From: Pseudolactococcus laudensis
GTDB taxonomy: Bacteria; Bacillota; Bacilli; Lactobacillales; Streptococcaceae
Reading direction: 5' to 3'
DNA: 64,000 bases
Assembly (NCBI RefSeq): GCF_013449735.1
Contig: NZ_JACBNY010000010.1
Coordinates: 1-64,000, forward strand
Below the pieces are notes generated by a model that searched no databases, had not been told where the DNA came from, and was given only the letters and a program-made list of their open reading frames with translations. A program made the position numbers and the translations under genes. This document shows, piece by piece, positions 56,075 to 64,000 of the stretch; position 1 is the first letter of the stretch, and each line of letters begins with the position of its first letter.

Positions 56075-57371
56075 AAAAAATTATCTTCCGTTACAATGGC
56101 TGGTTTTTGCGGCAATGGTCCTACCAGCCTTTTTAACGTTTCCAGAGAAAACTGATATTGTTAGCTCGCAAACTTATACGCCAAGACTACTATCGGATAA
56201 TGCTAAGTCATCTAAATGGTCAGAGTTGCCTAAAAGAGCTGTCACCTTGACAGAAGTACAGAGCTATACAGATGCAGAGTTACACACTAAGGCTAAGAAA
56301 ATACCCGCTAAAACACAGCTGGTATTGAGTGGTTTAGAGGGGCAATCAATTAAATTATCAGATGGTACTTTTGTTTCGAATAATAAAAACGAGATTGGCT
56401 CTGATATTGTTCTAACGACAGAAGAGATCAGTCAAGCATTTTATGTGATACAAGATGCAGATATTCTTTACACACCCTTGACAACTTTCGACAATCAGAT
56501 TTACAGCAAGTTGACGAAAGGGAGCAAAGTCTATGCGACCAAAAAGGCAACGACGAATTGGGGAACATATTACCAAGTAACTTTTGAAGGTGGTAAAACT
56601 GGTTGGATAGATAGTAAAATAGGAACTTTTAAAAATCCAAAGCTGGATAGGGTTCAGAGTTTATTAAATGAAAAATATCAGCAAAGTGGCTATTCGATTT
56701 ACGTCAAGCAACTTGACAGTGATTTTACAGTAGGTGTCAATCAAACAAAAAAAATGTACTCAGCTAGTTTGAGTAAAATTCCAATTCTTTATTGGACACA
56801 AAAACAGATTAATGCAGGTAATGCTAGCCTTGGAGATAGTCTAGCCTATAATGAATTAGTCAATGGTTGGCAAGGTGCCTTTAAAACAGAGGGAACTGGA
56901 TTTCTACCTAAGACACATGATTATCAATCCTATAGTGTATTGGACTTGATTAACCGTACTGCTAAAGATTCCGATAATGTGGCAAGTAATATGCTAGCCT
57001 ACTATGAAACTGGTAGATTTTCAGAAAGCTACCAGTCTGAGATTGCAAAAATAGCAGGCGAACCATGGAATCCAATAGAGCGCGAAGCATCGTCTGAAAT
57101 GGTTGGTCGAGTGCTTGAAGCACTTTATCACGAAGGTGGGGCGGGCTATAACGCTATGATTGGTACTGATTATGATGCAGAACGAATTCCTGCTAAACTA
57201 CCCAAATCGATTCAAGTAGCTCACAAAATTGGTACAGCGGACGAATTTAATCATGATGCTGCTTTGATTTTTACGTCAGAGCCATATATCTTAGTGATAG
57301 AAACAAACAACGATGCTGATAATGAAGAGCTTGCAAATATTTCCCAAGCCATATATGAGGTAATGAAATGA
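56052..57371 (+). CDS. Class A beta-lactamase-like serine hydrolase, membrane-anchored
   Basis: The 439-residue protein has an N-terminal membrane anchor (about 11-30), an SH3-like region at 131-195 and a penicillin-binding fold with SxxK S239-L-S-K242, SDN at 307-309 and K392-I-G-T. It corresponds to the surface protein located between the S1 gene and tilS in streptococci. Whether it acts on peptidoglycan or is a sensor is unknown. Its start overlaps the HpaB-like gene and its end overlaps tilS (ATGA). Confidence 0.85.
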   Translation: MQEMVKNKKNYLPLQWLVFAAMVLPAFLTFPEKTDIVSSQTYTPRLLSDNAKSSKWSELPKRAVTLTEVQSYTDAELHTKAKKIPAKTQLVLSGLEGQSIKLSDGTFVSNNKNEIGSDIVLTTEEISQAFYVIQDADILYTPLTTFDNQIYSKLTKGSKVYATKKATTNWGTYYQVTFEGGKTGWIDSKIGTFKNPKLDRVQSLLNEKYQQSGYSIYVKQLDSDFTVGVNQTKKMYSASLSKIPILYWTQKQINAGNASLGDSLAYNELVNGWQGAFKTEGTGFLPKTHDYQSYSVLDLINRTAKDSDNVASNMLAYYETGRFSESYQSEIAKIAGEPWNPIEREASSEMVGRVLEALYHEGGAGYNAMIGTDYDAERIPAKLPKSIQVAHKIGTADEFNHDAALIFTSEPYILVIETNNDADNEELANISQAIYEVMK

Positions 57372-58606
57372 CCCCTTACGAGAAATTTATAAAAATAGTT
57401 GATGAGGCGCATTATTTTGATCAACATCAAGAAGTTTTAGTTGCCTTATCAGGTGGCTTAGATTCAATGACACTTTTTAATTGGCTTTACGAAGCTAGAG
57501 ACTTACTTAACATATCTTTATCTGTTGCGCATATTAATCATCAACAACGAGCAGTCTCTGATTATGAAGCAAAAGCCTTACAGGAAAAAATGACTGATTT
57601 GGGGATTCCTTTTTATATAGCAAATTATGTGGGGTCTTTTTCTGAAGAAAAGGCACGTGATTTCCGTTATGATTTTTTTGAGAAGATCATGGAAAAACAC
57701 CATTTGACGGCATTAGTGACAGCGCATCATAAGGATGATTTGACGGAAAATTTCTTAATTCGTCAAATAAGAGGTTCTAGACTACGTCACTTAACAGGTA
57801 TGGAGGCGGTTCAAACATTTGGAGAAGAACGACAAGGTTTATCTCTGATTCGGCCTCTGTTAGATTTTGAGAAGTCTGAATTCGATGCTACCGATTATTT
57901 TGAAGATGCCTCTAATGCAGAGAATGATTATTTGAGAAATCGGGTGCGTAATCTTTATTTACCAGCATTTGAAAAAGAAAATCCACGGTTTTCAGAAAAT
58001 TTAGCTGGTTTAACAGACGAGATTCAAAAGGCGATGGCAATTGTTGCTTATAGCGCTCGCGCTTATGCAGCTGCTGAAAAAATAGATTTGATTGAGTTTT
58101 CACGAGAAATTGAAAATTTACAATACTTTATTTTACAGGACTATATTGCTAAATTTCCAGCTTTGGAGGTTTCAAAAGCTCAGTTTGATGAATTGTTACA
58201 TATTATCAGGCGTGAAGGGCAATATTTCCATGCCATTTCGAATGATTACAACTTTATCAAAGATCGCTACCATTTTTATATTGAAGAAAGATCAAAGGCA
58301 ACAGAGTTTGAGACGGCTTTAACACCATATCCTACTGGAGATTTTCAACAGATTGATTTGCCAGCTACGGGACAGATTGTGATTAGAAAGCGTCAGCCAG
58401 GTGACCGCATTCAGGTTAATGGTATTGATAAAAAACTTCGTCGTTATTTCATTGACAATAAAGTTGCGCTTAAAAAACGCGGAAATCCTTTAATCGTCGT
58501 AGGGGATGTCGTTTATGGCGTGTTAGATGTTGTGATTGCAGATTTGAGTAAATCATTGAAACATGATAAAATGAAAAGAACACTTTATTATAGGGAAAAG
58601 AGATAA
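57368..58606 (+). CDS. tilS: tRNA(Ile)-lysidine synthase
   Basis: TilS changes cytidine 34 of tRNA-Ile(CAU) to lysidine. The 412-residue protein has the PP-loop SGGLDS at 28-33, AHINHQQR near 57, TAHHKDDLTENFLIRQIRG near 118 and the C-terminal domain with KRQPGDRI. The length is normal. The four-base overlap with the upstream gene and 9-base gap to hpt keep it in the operon. Confidence 0.95.
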   Translation: MTPYEKFIKIVDEAHYFDQHQEVLVALSGGLDSMTLFNWLYEARDLLNISLSVAHINHQQRAVSDYEAKALQEKMTDLGIPFYIANYVGSFSEEKARDFRYDFFEKIMEKHHLTALVTAHHKDDLTENFLIRQIRGSRLRHLTGMEAVQTFGEERQGLSLIRPLLDFEKSEFDATDYFEDASNAENDYLRNRVRNLYLPAFEKENPRFSENLAGLTDEIQKAMAIVAYSARAYAAAEKIDLIEFSREIENLQYFILQDYIAKFPALEVSKAQFDELLHIIRREGQYFHAISNDYNFIKDRYHFYIEERSKATEFETALTPYPTGDFQQIDLPATGQIVIRKRQPGDRIQVNGIDKKLRRYFIDNKVALKKRGNPLIVVGDVVYGVLDVVIADLSKSLKHDKMKRTLYYREKR

Positions 58607-58615
58607 GAAGATAGA

Positions 58616-59158
58616 ATGTTAGAAAAAACGATTGAAAAAGTTTTAGTGACCGAAGAAGAAATTTGTGCAAAATCACAGGAATTGGGTCAAATTTTAACAA
58701 CAGTATATGCAGATAAAAATCCATTGATGGTAGCAATTTTAAAAGGTTCAGTACCCTTTTTCGCGGAATTAACAAAACGAATTGATGCACATATTGAGAT
58801 GGATTTCATGGTTGTATCAAGCTATCATGGTGGTACGTCATCATCTGGTGAAGTGAAGATGATCAAAGATCTGGATACATCAGTTGAAGGTCGTGACATC
58901 GTGATTGTTGAAGATATTATTGACACTGGACGGACACTTTTATATTTAAAAGAGTTGTTGTTATATCGTAAAGCGAATTCGGTTAAAATCGTCACATTGG
59001 TGGATAAACCTGAAGGACGTGTTGTTGATATTGAAGCAGATTATGTTGGCTTTACTCTACCCAATGAGTTTTTGGTTGGTTTTGGTCTAGATTATGATGA
59101 ACACTATCGTAATCTTCCTTACATTGGTATTCTTAAAGAAGAGATTTATAAAAACTGA
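58616..59158 (+). CDS. hpt: Hypoxanthine-guanine phosphoribosyltransferase
   Basis: The 180-residue purine salvage enzyme has the PRPP-binding [13 protein letters not shown] near 96-110 and the N-terminal [11 protein letters not shown] and [11 protein letters not shown] loop. C-terminal [18 protein letters not shown] completes the active site. It follows tilS by nine bases, the order shared with Bacillus and streptococci. Confidence 0.96.
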   Translation: MLEKTIEKVLVTEEEICAKSQELGQILTTVYADKNPLMVAILKGSVPFFAELTKRIDAHIEMDFMVVSSYHGGTSSSGEVKMIKDLDTSVEGRDIVIVEDIIDTGRTLLYLKELLLYRKANSVKIVTLVDKPEGRVVDIEADYVGFTLPNEFLVGFGLDYDEHYRNLPYIGILKEEIYKN

Positions 59159-59205
59159 GGGATAAAATAAAGCATTTAGTGGGATAGCTATTTCAAAAAA
59201 AGTTT

Positions 59206-59227
59206 ATATCAGCCTTAAGGCTGATAT
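59206..59227. repeat. Perfect 22-bp palindrome between hpt and ftsH
   Basis: The stretch opens ATATCAGCCTT and is exactly self-complementary. No T tract follows, so it is more likely an operator or an RNA hairpin than a terminator. It lies about 35 bases before a possible CATAAT -10 of ftsH. Confidence 0.55.
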
Positions 59228-59312
59228 TGACCAAACCTGACGTTAATAATAGACATTTTTGGAAAAATTTGTCATAATATCTGATATAAAACAAAATTTA
59301 GACAAGGATTCT

Positions 59313-61355
59313 ATGAATAATAAAAATAAAAACAGTGGTTTCATAAAAAACTCTTTCTTATGGGTAATTATGGTAATCGTTGCGGTTGTCGGTTTCCAAT
59401 ATTTCGTCAAGGGTGTTGGTACTGAAACGGTTGACAAAATTAGTTACACAACACTAGTTAAAAAACTAGAAGCTGGTGATATAAAAGAATTTTCTTATCA
59501 GCCTTCTGCATCATTGATTTCAGTGAGTGGGGAATATAAAAAAGCTGAAAAAGTAAAGGCAAAAACAAACTTTTCTTTGATTGCTAATAAGCCTATTGAA
59601 GTTAAGAAATTTACAAGTTTAATTTTACCTACAGACACTACCATTAGTGAACTGCAAAAAATTGCAGACAAAGAAAAAGTTAAAGTTTCTGTCAAACCAG
59701 AAGCGTCTAATGGTGTTTGGTTAACTCTTCTAGGGTCTTGGTTACCTCTTCTACTCATGATTGGTTTCCTTTACATGATGATGGGCGGCATGCGAGGTGG
59801 CGGTGCTAATGGCGGTGGTAATCCGATGAGTTTCGGTAAATCACGTGCTAAAGAGCAAGACAAGAAAACGGTTAAAGTCCGTTTCGCTGACGTTGCAGGT
59901 GCTGATGAAGAAAAACAAGAACTTGTCGAAGTTGTTGATTTCCTGAAAAATCCTAAAAAATATCATGATTTAGGCGCGCGTATTCCAGCTGGTGTCCTTC
60001 TTGAAGGCCCTCCAGGAACTGGTAAAACTTTGCTTGCCAAAGCTGTTGCTGGTGAAGCTGCGGTACCGTTTTTCTCAATATCTGGTTCAGACTTTGTGGA
60101 AATGTTTGTCGGTGTCGGTGCCTCACGTGTCCGTGACCTTTTTGAAAATGCTAAAAAGAACGCCCCAGCTATCGTCTTTATCGATGAGATTGATGCTGTC
60201 GGTCGCCAACGTGGTGCCGGCATGGGCGGTGGTAATGATGAACGGGAACAAACCCTTAACCAACTCCTAGTCGAAATGGATGGGTTTAACGAAAGTAACG
60301 ATGCTGTAATTGTCATTGCAGCAACTAACCGTTCTGATGTGCTCGATCCAGCCTTGTTACGTCCAGGTCGTTTTGACCGTAAAGTGCTCGTTGGAGCACC
60401 AGATGTTAAAGGTCGTGAAGCGGTACTGAAAGTCCATGCTAAAAATAAACCTTTGGCTGCTGACGTTGATTTAAAAGTTGTTGCCCAACAAACACCAGGT
60501 TTCGTTGGTGCGGATTTGGAAAATGTTCTTAATGAAGCAGCGCTCGTTGCTGCAAGACGTAACAAGTCTGTGATTGATGCCTCTGATATTGATGAGGCAG
60601 AAGACCGCGTGATTGCAGGCCCAGCTAAGAAAGACAAACGAATTTCTGAGCGTGAACGTGAAATGGTGGCTTACCACGAAGCGGGACACACAATTGTTGG
60701 TCTTGTTCTTTCAAATGCTAGTTTCGTTCATAAGGTAACTATCGTACCACGTGGTCGTGCTGGTGGTTATATGATTTCTTTACCAAAAGAAGACCAATTC
60801 TTACTTTCTAAAGAAGATATGCAAGAACGTCTGGCAGGTCTTATGGGTGGTCGAACTGCAGAAGAAATCATTTTCAATGCCATTACAACTGGTGCCTCAA
60901 ATGACTTTGAACAAGCTACTCAACTTGCGCGTGGTATGGTCACACAGTATGGTATGTCTGAACGACTCGGTACTGTGACACTTGAAGGTAATTCTCAAGC
61001 TGTCTTTATTGGTCGTGATTATGGTCAAACTAAAGGCTACAGTGAATATACGGCACAAGCGATTGATGAAGAAGTGCGTAGCATCATTAATGAAGCGCAT
61101 GAAACTGCTCGTCAAATCATTGAAAGTCATCGTGAACAACACAAGGCAATTGCACTTGCCCTGCTTGAACATGAAACTTTGGATGCACGTCAAATTAAAT
61201 CTTTATTTGAAACAGGTCAAATGCCTGCTGATAATGTTACAGAGTCTGAAAGTGTTGAACCAGCAGATTTTGAACAAACTTTAAAAGCAGTTAATGAACC
61301 AAAAGTTGATAATTTGGATGATGATTTAAACAAAATTGAAAATCAAGATAATTAA
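59313..61355 (+). CDS. ftsH: ATP-dependent zinc metalloprotease FtsH
   Basis: From ATG 59313 ([20 protein letters not shown] five bases before) the protein has 680 residues. It has two membrane helices at about 15-32 and 140-157, an AAA+ domain with Walker A GPPGTGKT at about 232-239 and Walker [12 protein letters not shown], the second region of homology, and the zinc site H455-E-A-G-H459. It degrades misfolded membrane and short-lived regulatory proteins. It follows hpt, as in streptococci. Confidence 0.97.
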   Translation: MNNKNKNSGFIKNSFLWVIMVIVAVVGFQYFVKGVGTETVDKISYTTLVKKLEAGDIKEFSYQPSASLISVSGEYKKAEKVKAKTNFSLIANKPIEVKKFTSLILPTDTTISELQKIADKEKVKVSVKPEASNGVWLTLLGSWLPLLLMIGFLYMMMGGMRGGGANGGGNPMSFGKSRAKEQDKKTVKVRFADVAGADEEKQELVEVVDFLKNPKKYHDLGARIPAGVLLEGPPGTGKTLLAKAVAGEAAVPFFSISGSDFVEMFVGVGASRVRDLFENAKKNAPAIVFIDEIDAVGRQRGAGMGGGNDEREQTLNQLLVEMDGFNESNDAVIVIAATNRSDVLDPALLRPGRFDRKVLVGAPDVKGREAVLKVHAKNKPLAADVDLKVVAQQTPGFVGADLENVLNEAALVAARRNKSVIDASDIDEAEDRVIAGPAKKDKRISEREREMVAYHEAGHTIVGLVLSNASFVHKVTIVPRGRAGGYMISLPKEDQFLLSKEDMQERLAGLMGGRTAEEIIFNAITTGASNDFEQATQLARGMVTQYGMSERLGTVTLEGNSQAVFIGRDYGQTKGYSEYTAQAIDEEVRSIINEAHETARQIIESHREQHKAIALALLEHETLDARQIKSLFETGQMPADNVTESESVEPADFEQTLKAVNEPKVDNLDDDLNKIENQDN

Positions 61356-61357
61356 TG

Positions 61358-61385
61358 AAAATCAGGCCTAGTCGCCTGATTTTTT
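61358..61385 (+). terminator. Terminator of ftsH
   Basis: AATCAGGC-CTAGTC-GCCTGATT followed by TTTTT directly after the ftsH stop. Confidence 0.85.
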
Positions 61386-61393
61386 GTGATTTA

Positions 61394-61402
61394 TGATATA
61401 AT
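61394..61402 (+). promoter_or_regulatory. Extended -10 promoter of the MORN gene
   Basis: TGATATAAT, 33 bases before the TTG start, with GAGGGAAG between. Confidence 0.6.
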
Positions 61403-61434
61403 ATTAGTTAATAAACTGAGGGAAGAAGCATAAA

Positions 61435-62154
61435 TTGGCTCAAACATTCAAGGAAAAATTGGCAGAACTTGAAGCCAAACGTCGTTTTGAGCAAGAAGAG
61501 ACGCTGAAGGTTGATTCAGTCACTTCTGACACTGACACTTCTGGATTCTCCGAAGAGTCTTTGACACAAAATGATGTTGAGGCAGCAATACCGACTCAAA
61601 CAACACCTAAAATTAAAATAAAAAAATTAACGCTGGCAATATTTGTCAGCCTTTTCGTCATTGTCATTGCTCAAATTTATGCTCTAGGAGATTTTAGTCT
61701 AACGCGTCAAGTGTCTGAAAAGTCATTGGACCAAAAATTTACCTATCAAGGTGGGATGAAGAATGGTCGTTTCTTTGGTGATGCGACGATTACTGATAGT
61801 TCAGGTAACGCATTGAAAGCACAATTTAAGGCAGGTAGAATGATTGGATCTTTGACCTATACTAAAAACAATGCTTATACTGTGACTGAAAAAGATGGCA
61901 AAGTAACGATTACCTTAGCGGACAAGTCAGTCGTTCATCAAGCAGCAGGTCAATATTCTTTTAATGGTAGCATTTTTTCCTTTGAAGGAGCTTGGCGGTT
62001 TGCTGGCATTTGGCAAGGCAAGATGCATTTTGCCAATGGTGCGAGCTATGAAGGGTCGTGGAAAAATGGTTTACCGGATGGTAAAGGAACCTATACACCA
62101 ATTGTAGGTACGCCTATTACAGGTGATTTTAAGATGGGAGAGCTTGTTAAATGA
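61435..62154 (+). CDS. MORN-repeat membrane protein
   Basis: The 239-residue protein starts at TTG behind GAGGGAAG. It has a charged cytoplasmic segment (1-60), one membrane helix at about 65-82 and an extracellular part with MORN-type glycine/tyrosine repeats: GGMKNGRFFGDATI near 104 and YEGSWKNGLPDGKGTY near 207-222, with weaker units between. MORN repeats bind lipids or shape membrane scaffolds. It overlaps the acyltransferase gene start by four bases, so the two probably act together at the cell surface. Its exact role is unknown. Confidence 0.78.
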   Translation: MAQTFKEKLAELEAKRRFEQEETLKVDSVTSDTDTSGFSEESLTQNDVEAAIPTQTTPKIKIKKLTLAIFVSLFVIVIAQIYALGDFSLTRQVSEKSLDQKFTYQGGMKNGRFFGDATITDSSGNALKAQFKAGRMIGSLTYTKNNAYTVTEKDGKVTITLADKSVVHQAAGQYSFNGSIFSFEGAWRFAGIWQGKMHFANGASYEGSWKNGLPDGKGTYTPIVGTPITGDFKMGELVK

Positions 62155-64000
62155 AAATTAAATGGTTTTCCCTAATTCGAATTTTGGGTCTGGTGACTGT
62201 TCTAGGCTATCATTTTTTCGTTAAGTCTTTCCCAGGTGGCTTTATCGGTGTTGATATTTTCTTTGTATTTTCGGGATATCTGATTACCTCTCTCTTTTTT
62301 ATCGAGCTTGAAAAGTCTGGTAGTTTTACATTATTGACCTACTATAAACGTCGTTTTATCAGAATTTTTCCACCATTGGTCATCATGATTGTAACGACAT
62401 TACCTTTTACGTTATTATTGCCGTCTGATTTTCGGGCTAACCTAGCTAAGCAAGTGGCTGCTGCCATTGGTTTTGTGACGAATCGGTTTGAAATACAGTC
62501 AGGTTTATCATATGAAGCACAGCAAACACCACAGTTATATATCCATACCTGGACGCTATCTTTGGAATTTCTTTTTTATCTGATTTGGGGTGCTTTGCTG
62601 TTTATTTTGGTTTTTTGGTTAAAAAAACAAGGCTATACAGGTAAAAAGTTATTAGGGCAAACGCGTTTTATTGTGTTTGTACTTGCTGTACTAGCGAGTA
62701 TAGCATCTATTATTTACCTTGAAGTGACTTTTGACCCTAAATATTTAAGCTATAGCTATTTTGCTTTTGCGAGTCATGCTTATCCCTTTTTTATCGGGGC
62801 AATTATTGCTACAATAGTTGGTGTTCGGATTAGCGATAAACAGAGAGCACAGTTTTCGAACTATCCGGTTAAAAAAATATTGCTTTGGTCTGGTGTCCCA
62901 ATCCTGATTTTATTACTATTAAGTATATTTGGGAAATTTGAAAGTATCTGGACAATTCGAACCAATTTGATTTTAACGAGCGTTTTAACTGCAATTTTGA
63001 TTGTTCAATTTAGAATTTTGCATGAACGTACAACTAGTCCAGAACCTAAAATTTTGACGGTACTTGCGGATACTTCATATAGTATTTATCTTTTTCATTG
63101 GCCGGTTTGGCTAGTCATTTCTCATTTTGTATCACAAGTTTTCTTGGCGGGTGTCTTGAGTTTTATCGTTTCATTTACAGCCTCAGCTGCAGTCTATTAT
63201 GGTGTTGAACCTTATTTCCATGGTAAACAACCAGCGAAATGGATGATGAGTAAGCCGTTTTATGGTGGCTTGGGTGTGGTAGTTTTGGTGGGGGTTGGTG
63301 TGATGCTGACTGCGCCTACGCTTTCCAAAACTGAGAGAAGTCTTCATGAGGCAGCGATTAGCGAAGCGATGGTATCTTTGGACCAAAAAGGACAATTGGG
63401 ACAGAATTTATATGATGTAGGTAATAATATAAACGCGAATACGAGTTGGTATAACCCTGATGCTGGATTTAATACTAGTACAGATATGCGATTGAAACAA
63501 AGCACATCTATCTCAGATAAAATTCTAAACAGTTCTCAAACTGTTTTGGGTGATTCAGTGATGGTTGGTGTGGTACCTTATTTAGCGACTATTTTACCTG
63601 ATGCGGATGTGGATGCACAGGTTGGTTTGAACTATGATAGTATTCTTAATTCCTTTGAAAAACGTGTAAAAGCTGGGACAATAGGAAAATATGTGATTAT
63701 TTCAGCTGGTGCAAATGTAACGAGTGACATGACTGCTGATGTTCAAAAAATTATTGATAATGCACCTAAAGGGACGAGATTAGTCTTTGTCACGCCTTAT
63801 AATGGAAAAAATAAAGTAGTTTTAAATGAGTTTAATACTTATTTAAAATCACTTCCAAATAAATATAAATGGATAGTAGTGGCAGATTGGGCAAGCTATA
63901 TTGAGCCTCAAGAAAATCTTCTTTGGGCAGATAAGATTCACTTTGCTGGTAAACAAGATGTTGCGATTGACTATCTCAATCTATTGGCCCAGAGTTTGAA
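62151..64000 (+). CDS. Acyltransferase 3/SGNH membrane protein, OatA-like (partial)
   Basis: The ATG overlaps the previous stop (ATGA). The ORF stays open for 616 codons and is cut by the window end. It begins MKIKWFSLIRILGLVTVLGYHFFVKSF, with His21 of the acyltransferase-3 RxxA-like start, then RRFIRIFPPLV and ten or so membrane helices. An extracellular SGNH domain from about residue 440 contains LGDSVM near 464 and a C-terminal-like ADKIHF block. The domain layout is that of OatA, which O-acetylates peptidoglycan. The target cannot be proved here. Confidence 0.88.
   Translation, partial: MKIKWFSLIRILGLVTVLGYHFFVKSFPGGFIGVDIFFVFSGYLITSLFFIELEKSGSFTLLTYYKRRFIRIFPPLVIMIVTTLPFTLLLPSDFRANLAKQVAAAIGFVTNRFEIQSGLSYEAQQTPQLYIHTWTLSLEFLFYLIWGALLFILVFWLKKQGYTGKKLLGQTRFIVFVLAVLASIASIIYLEVTFDPKYLSYSYFAFASHAYPFFIGAIIATIVGVRISDKQRAQFSNYPVKKILLWSGVPILILLLLSIFGKFESIWTIRTNLILTSVLTAILIVQFRILHERTTSPEPKILTVLADTSYSIYLFHWPVWLVISHFVSQVFLAGVLSFIVSFTASAAVYYGVEPYFHGKQPAKWMMSKPFYGGLGVVVLVGVGVMLTAPTLSKTERSLHEAAISEAMVSLDQKGQLGQNLYDVGNNINANTSWYNPDAGFNTSTDMRLKQSTSISDKILNSSQTVLGDSVMVGVVPYLATILPDADVDAQVGLNYDSILNSFEKRVKAGTIGKYVIISAGANVTSDMTADVQKIIDNAPKGTRLVFVTPYNGKNKVVLNEFNTYLKSLPNKYKWIVVADWASYIEPQENLLWADKIHFAGKQDVAIDYLNLLAQSL

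Noticed and set aside
59228-59245. CtsR operator before ftsH (TTGACC...CCTGACG)
   Set aside because: Only one half resembles the GGTCAAA heptad; the second half and spacing do not fit.
59963-60637. 224-codon minus-strand ORF inside ftsH
   Set aside because: It is the antisense shadow of a conserved coding region, rich in serine and alanine, without ribosome site or family likeness.

Overview
The window is a chromosomal segment of a low-GC Gram-positive coccus of the Streptococcaceae. Lactococcus, or the sister group sometimes called Pseudolactococcus, fits best. The main reasons are a dnaA-dnaN-rexB-rexA origin region, a ParB gene without a neighbouring ParA, extended -10 promoters of the TGATATAAT type, and the streptococcal rqcP-divIC-S1-tilS-hpt-ftsH cluster. 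The species assignment is inference from gene content and order; no search was run. The chromosomal origin lies at about 34.97-36.87 kb.

Layout. 1-0.12 kb: cut end of an insertion sequence. 0.5-8.7 kb: DUF308 membrane protein, rarA, two small unknowns, a secreted sortase-like protein paired with an ApbE flavinyltransferase, a Nudix protein, acpP-plsX and an azoreductase. 8.9-16.3 kb: an unusual SDR/alpha-beta-hydrolase fusion, a HAD phosphatase, a YbiT-type ABC-F protein, and a Trp T-box leader with trpS, an HD hydrolase and a GDPD. 16.3-19.2 kb: a lipoprotein, recO and araT. 19.5-23 kb: an AT-rich accessory patch with a gene broken by in-frame stops, a 5'-truncated ABC transporter operon fused tail-to-tail in time with a 5'-truncated tyrosine integrase, all ending at a tRNA-Lys(CTT) with a possible second att copy. 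23.1-23.65 kb: about 3.5 tandem copies of a 101-103 bp repeat directly behind a 6S RNA gene. 23.8-30.4 kb: yajC, then uppS-cdsA-dxr-rseP-proS, an order like that of Bacillus that still carries dxr. 30.6-34.1 kb: DUF975, tag, trhO and glycerate kinase.

34.2-45.1 kb: parB, oriC with DnaA boxes on both sides of dnaA, dnaN and the RexAB recombination nuclease/helicase; a 15/16 match to the parS consensus sits inside rexA. 45.2-53.3 kb: a block transcribed toward the origin (WxL-interacting-type protein, DUF951, ychF, pth, mfd, flippase) that looks like a local inversion of the usual streptococcal order. 53.5-64 kb: rqcP, divIC, S1 protein, an inserted HpaB-like flavin monooxygenase, a beta-lactamase-like serine hydrolase, tilS, hpt, ftsH, a MORN-repeat membrane protein and a truncated OatA-like acyltransferase.

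Several genes (plsX, the HAD phosphatase, glycerate kinase, parB, rqcP) have a good -10 element 6-7 bases before the start codon and no Shine-Dalgarno sequence, so they are candidates for leaderless translation. No CRISPR array, restriction system or intact prophage was seen. No clearly complete novel system was recognised; the strongest candidates for a second look are the SDR-hydrolase fusion, the sortase/ApbE pair, the HpaB-like gene embedded in a translation/division operon, the 6S RNA with its repeats, and the decayed island at tRNA-Lys.
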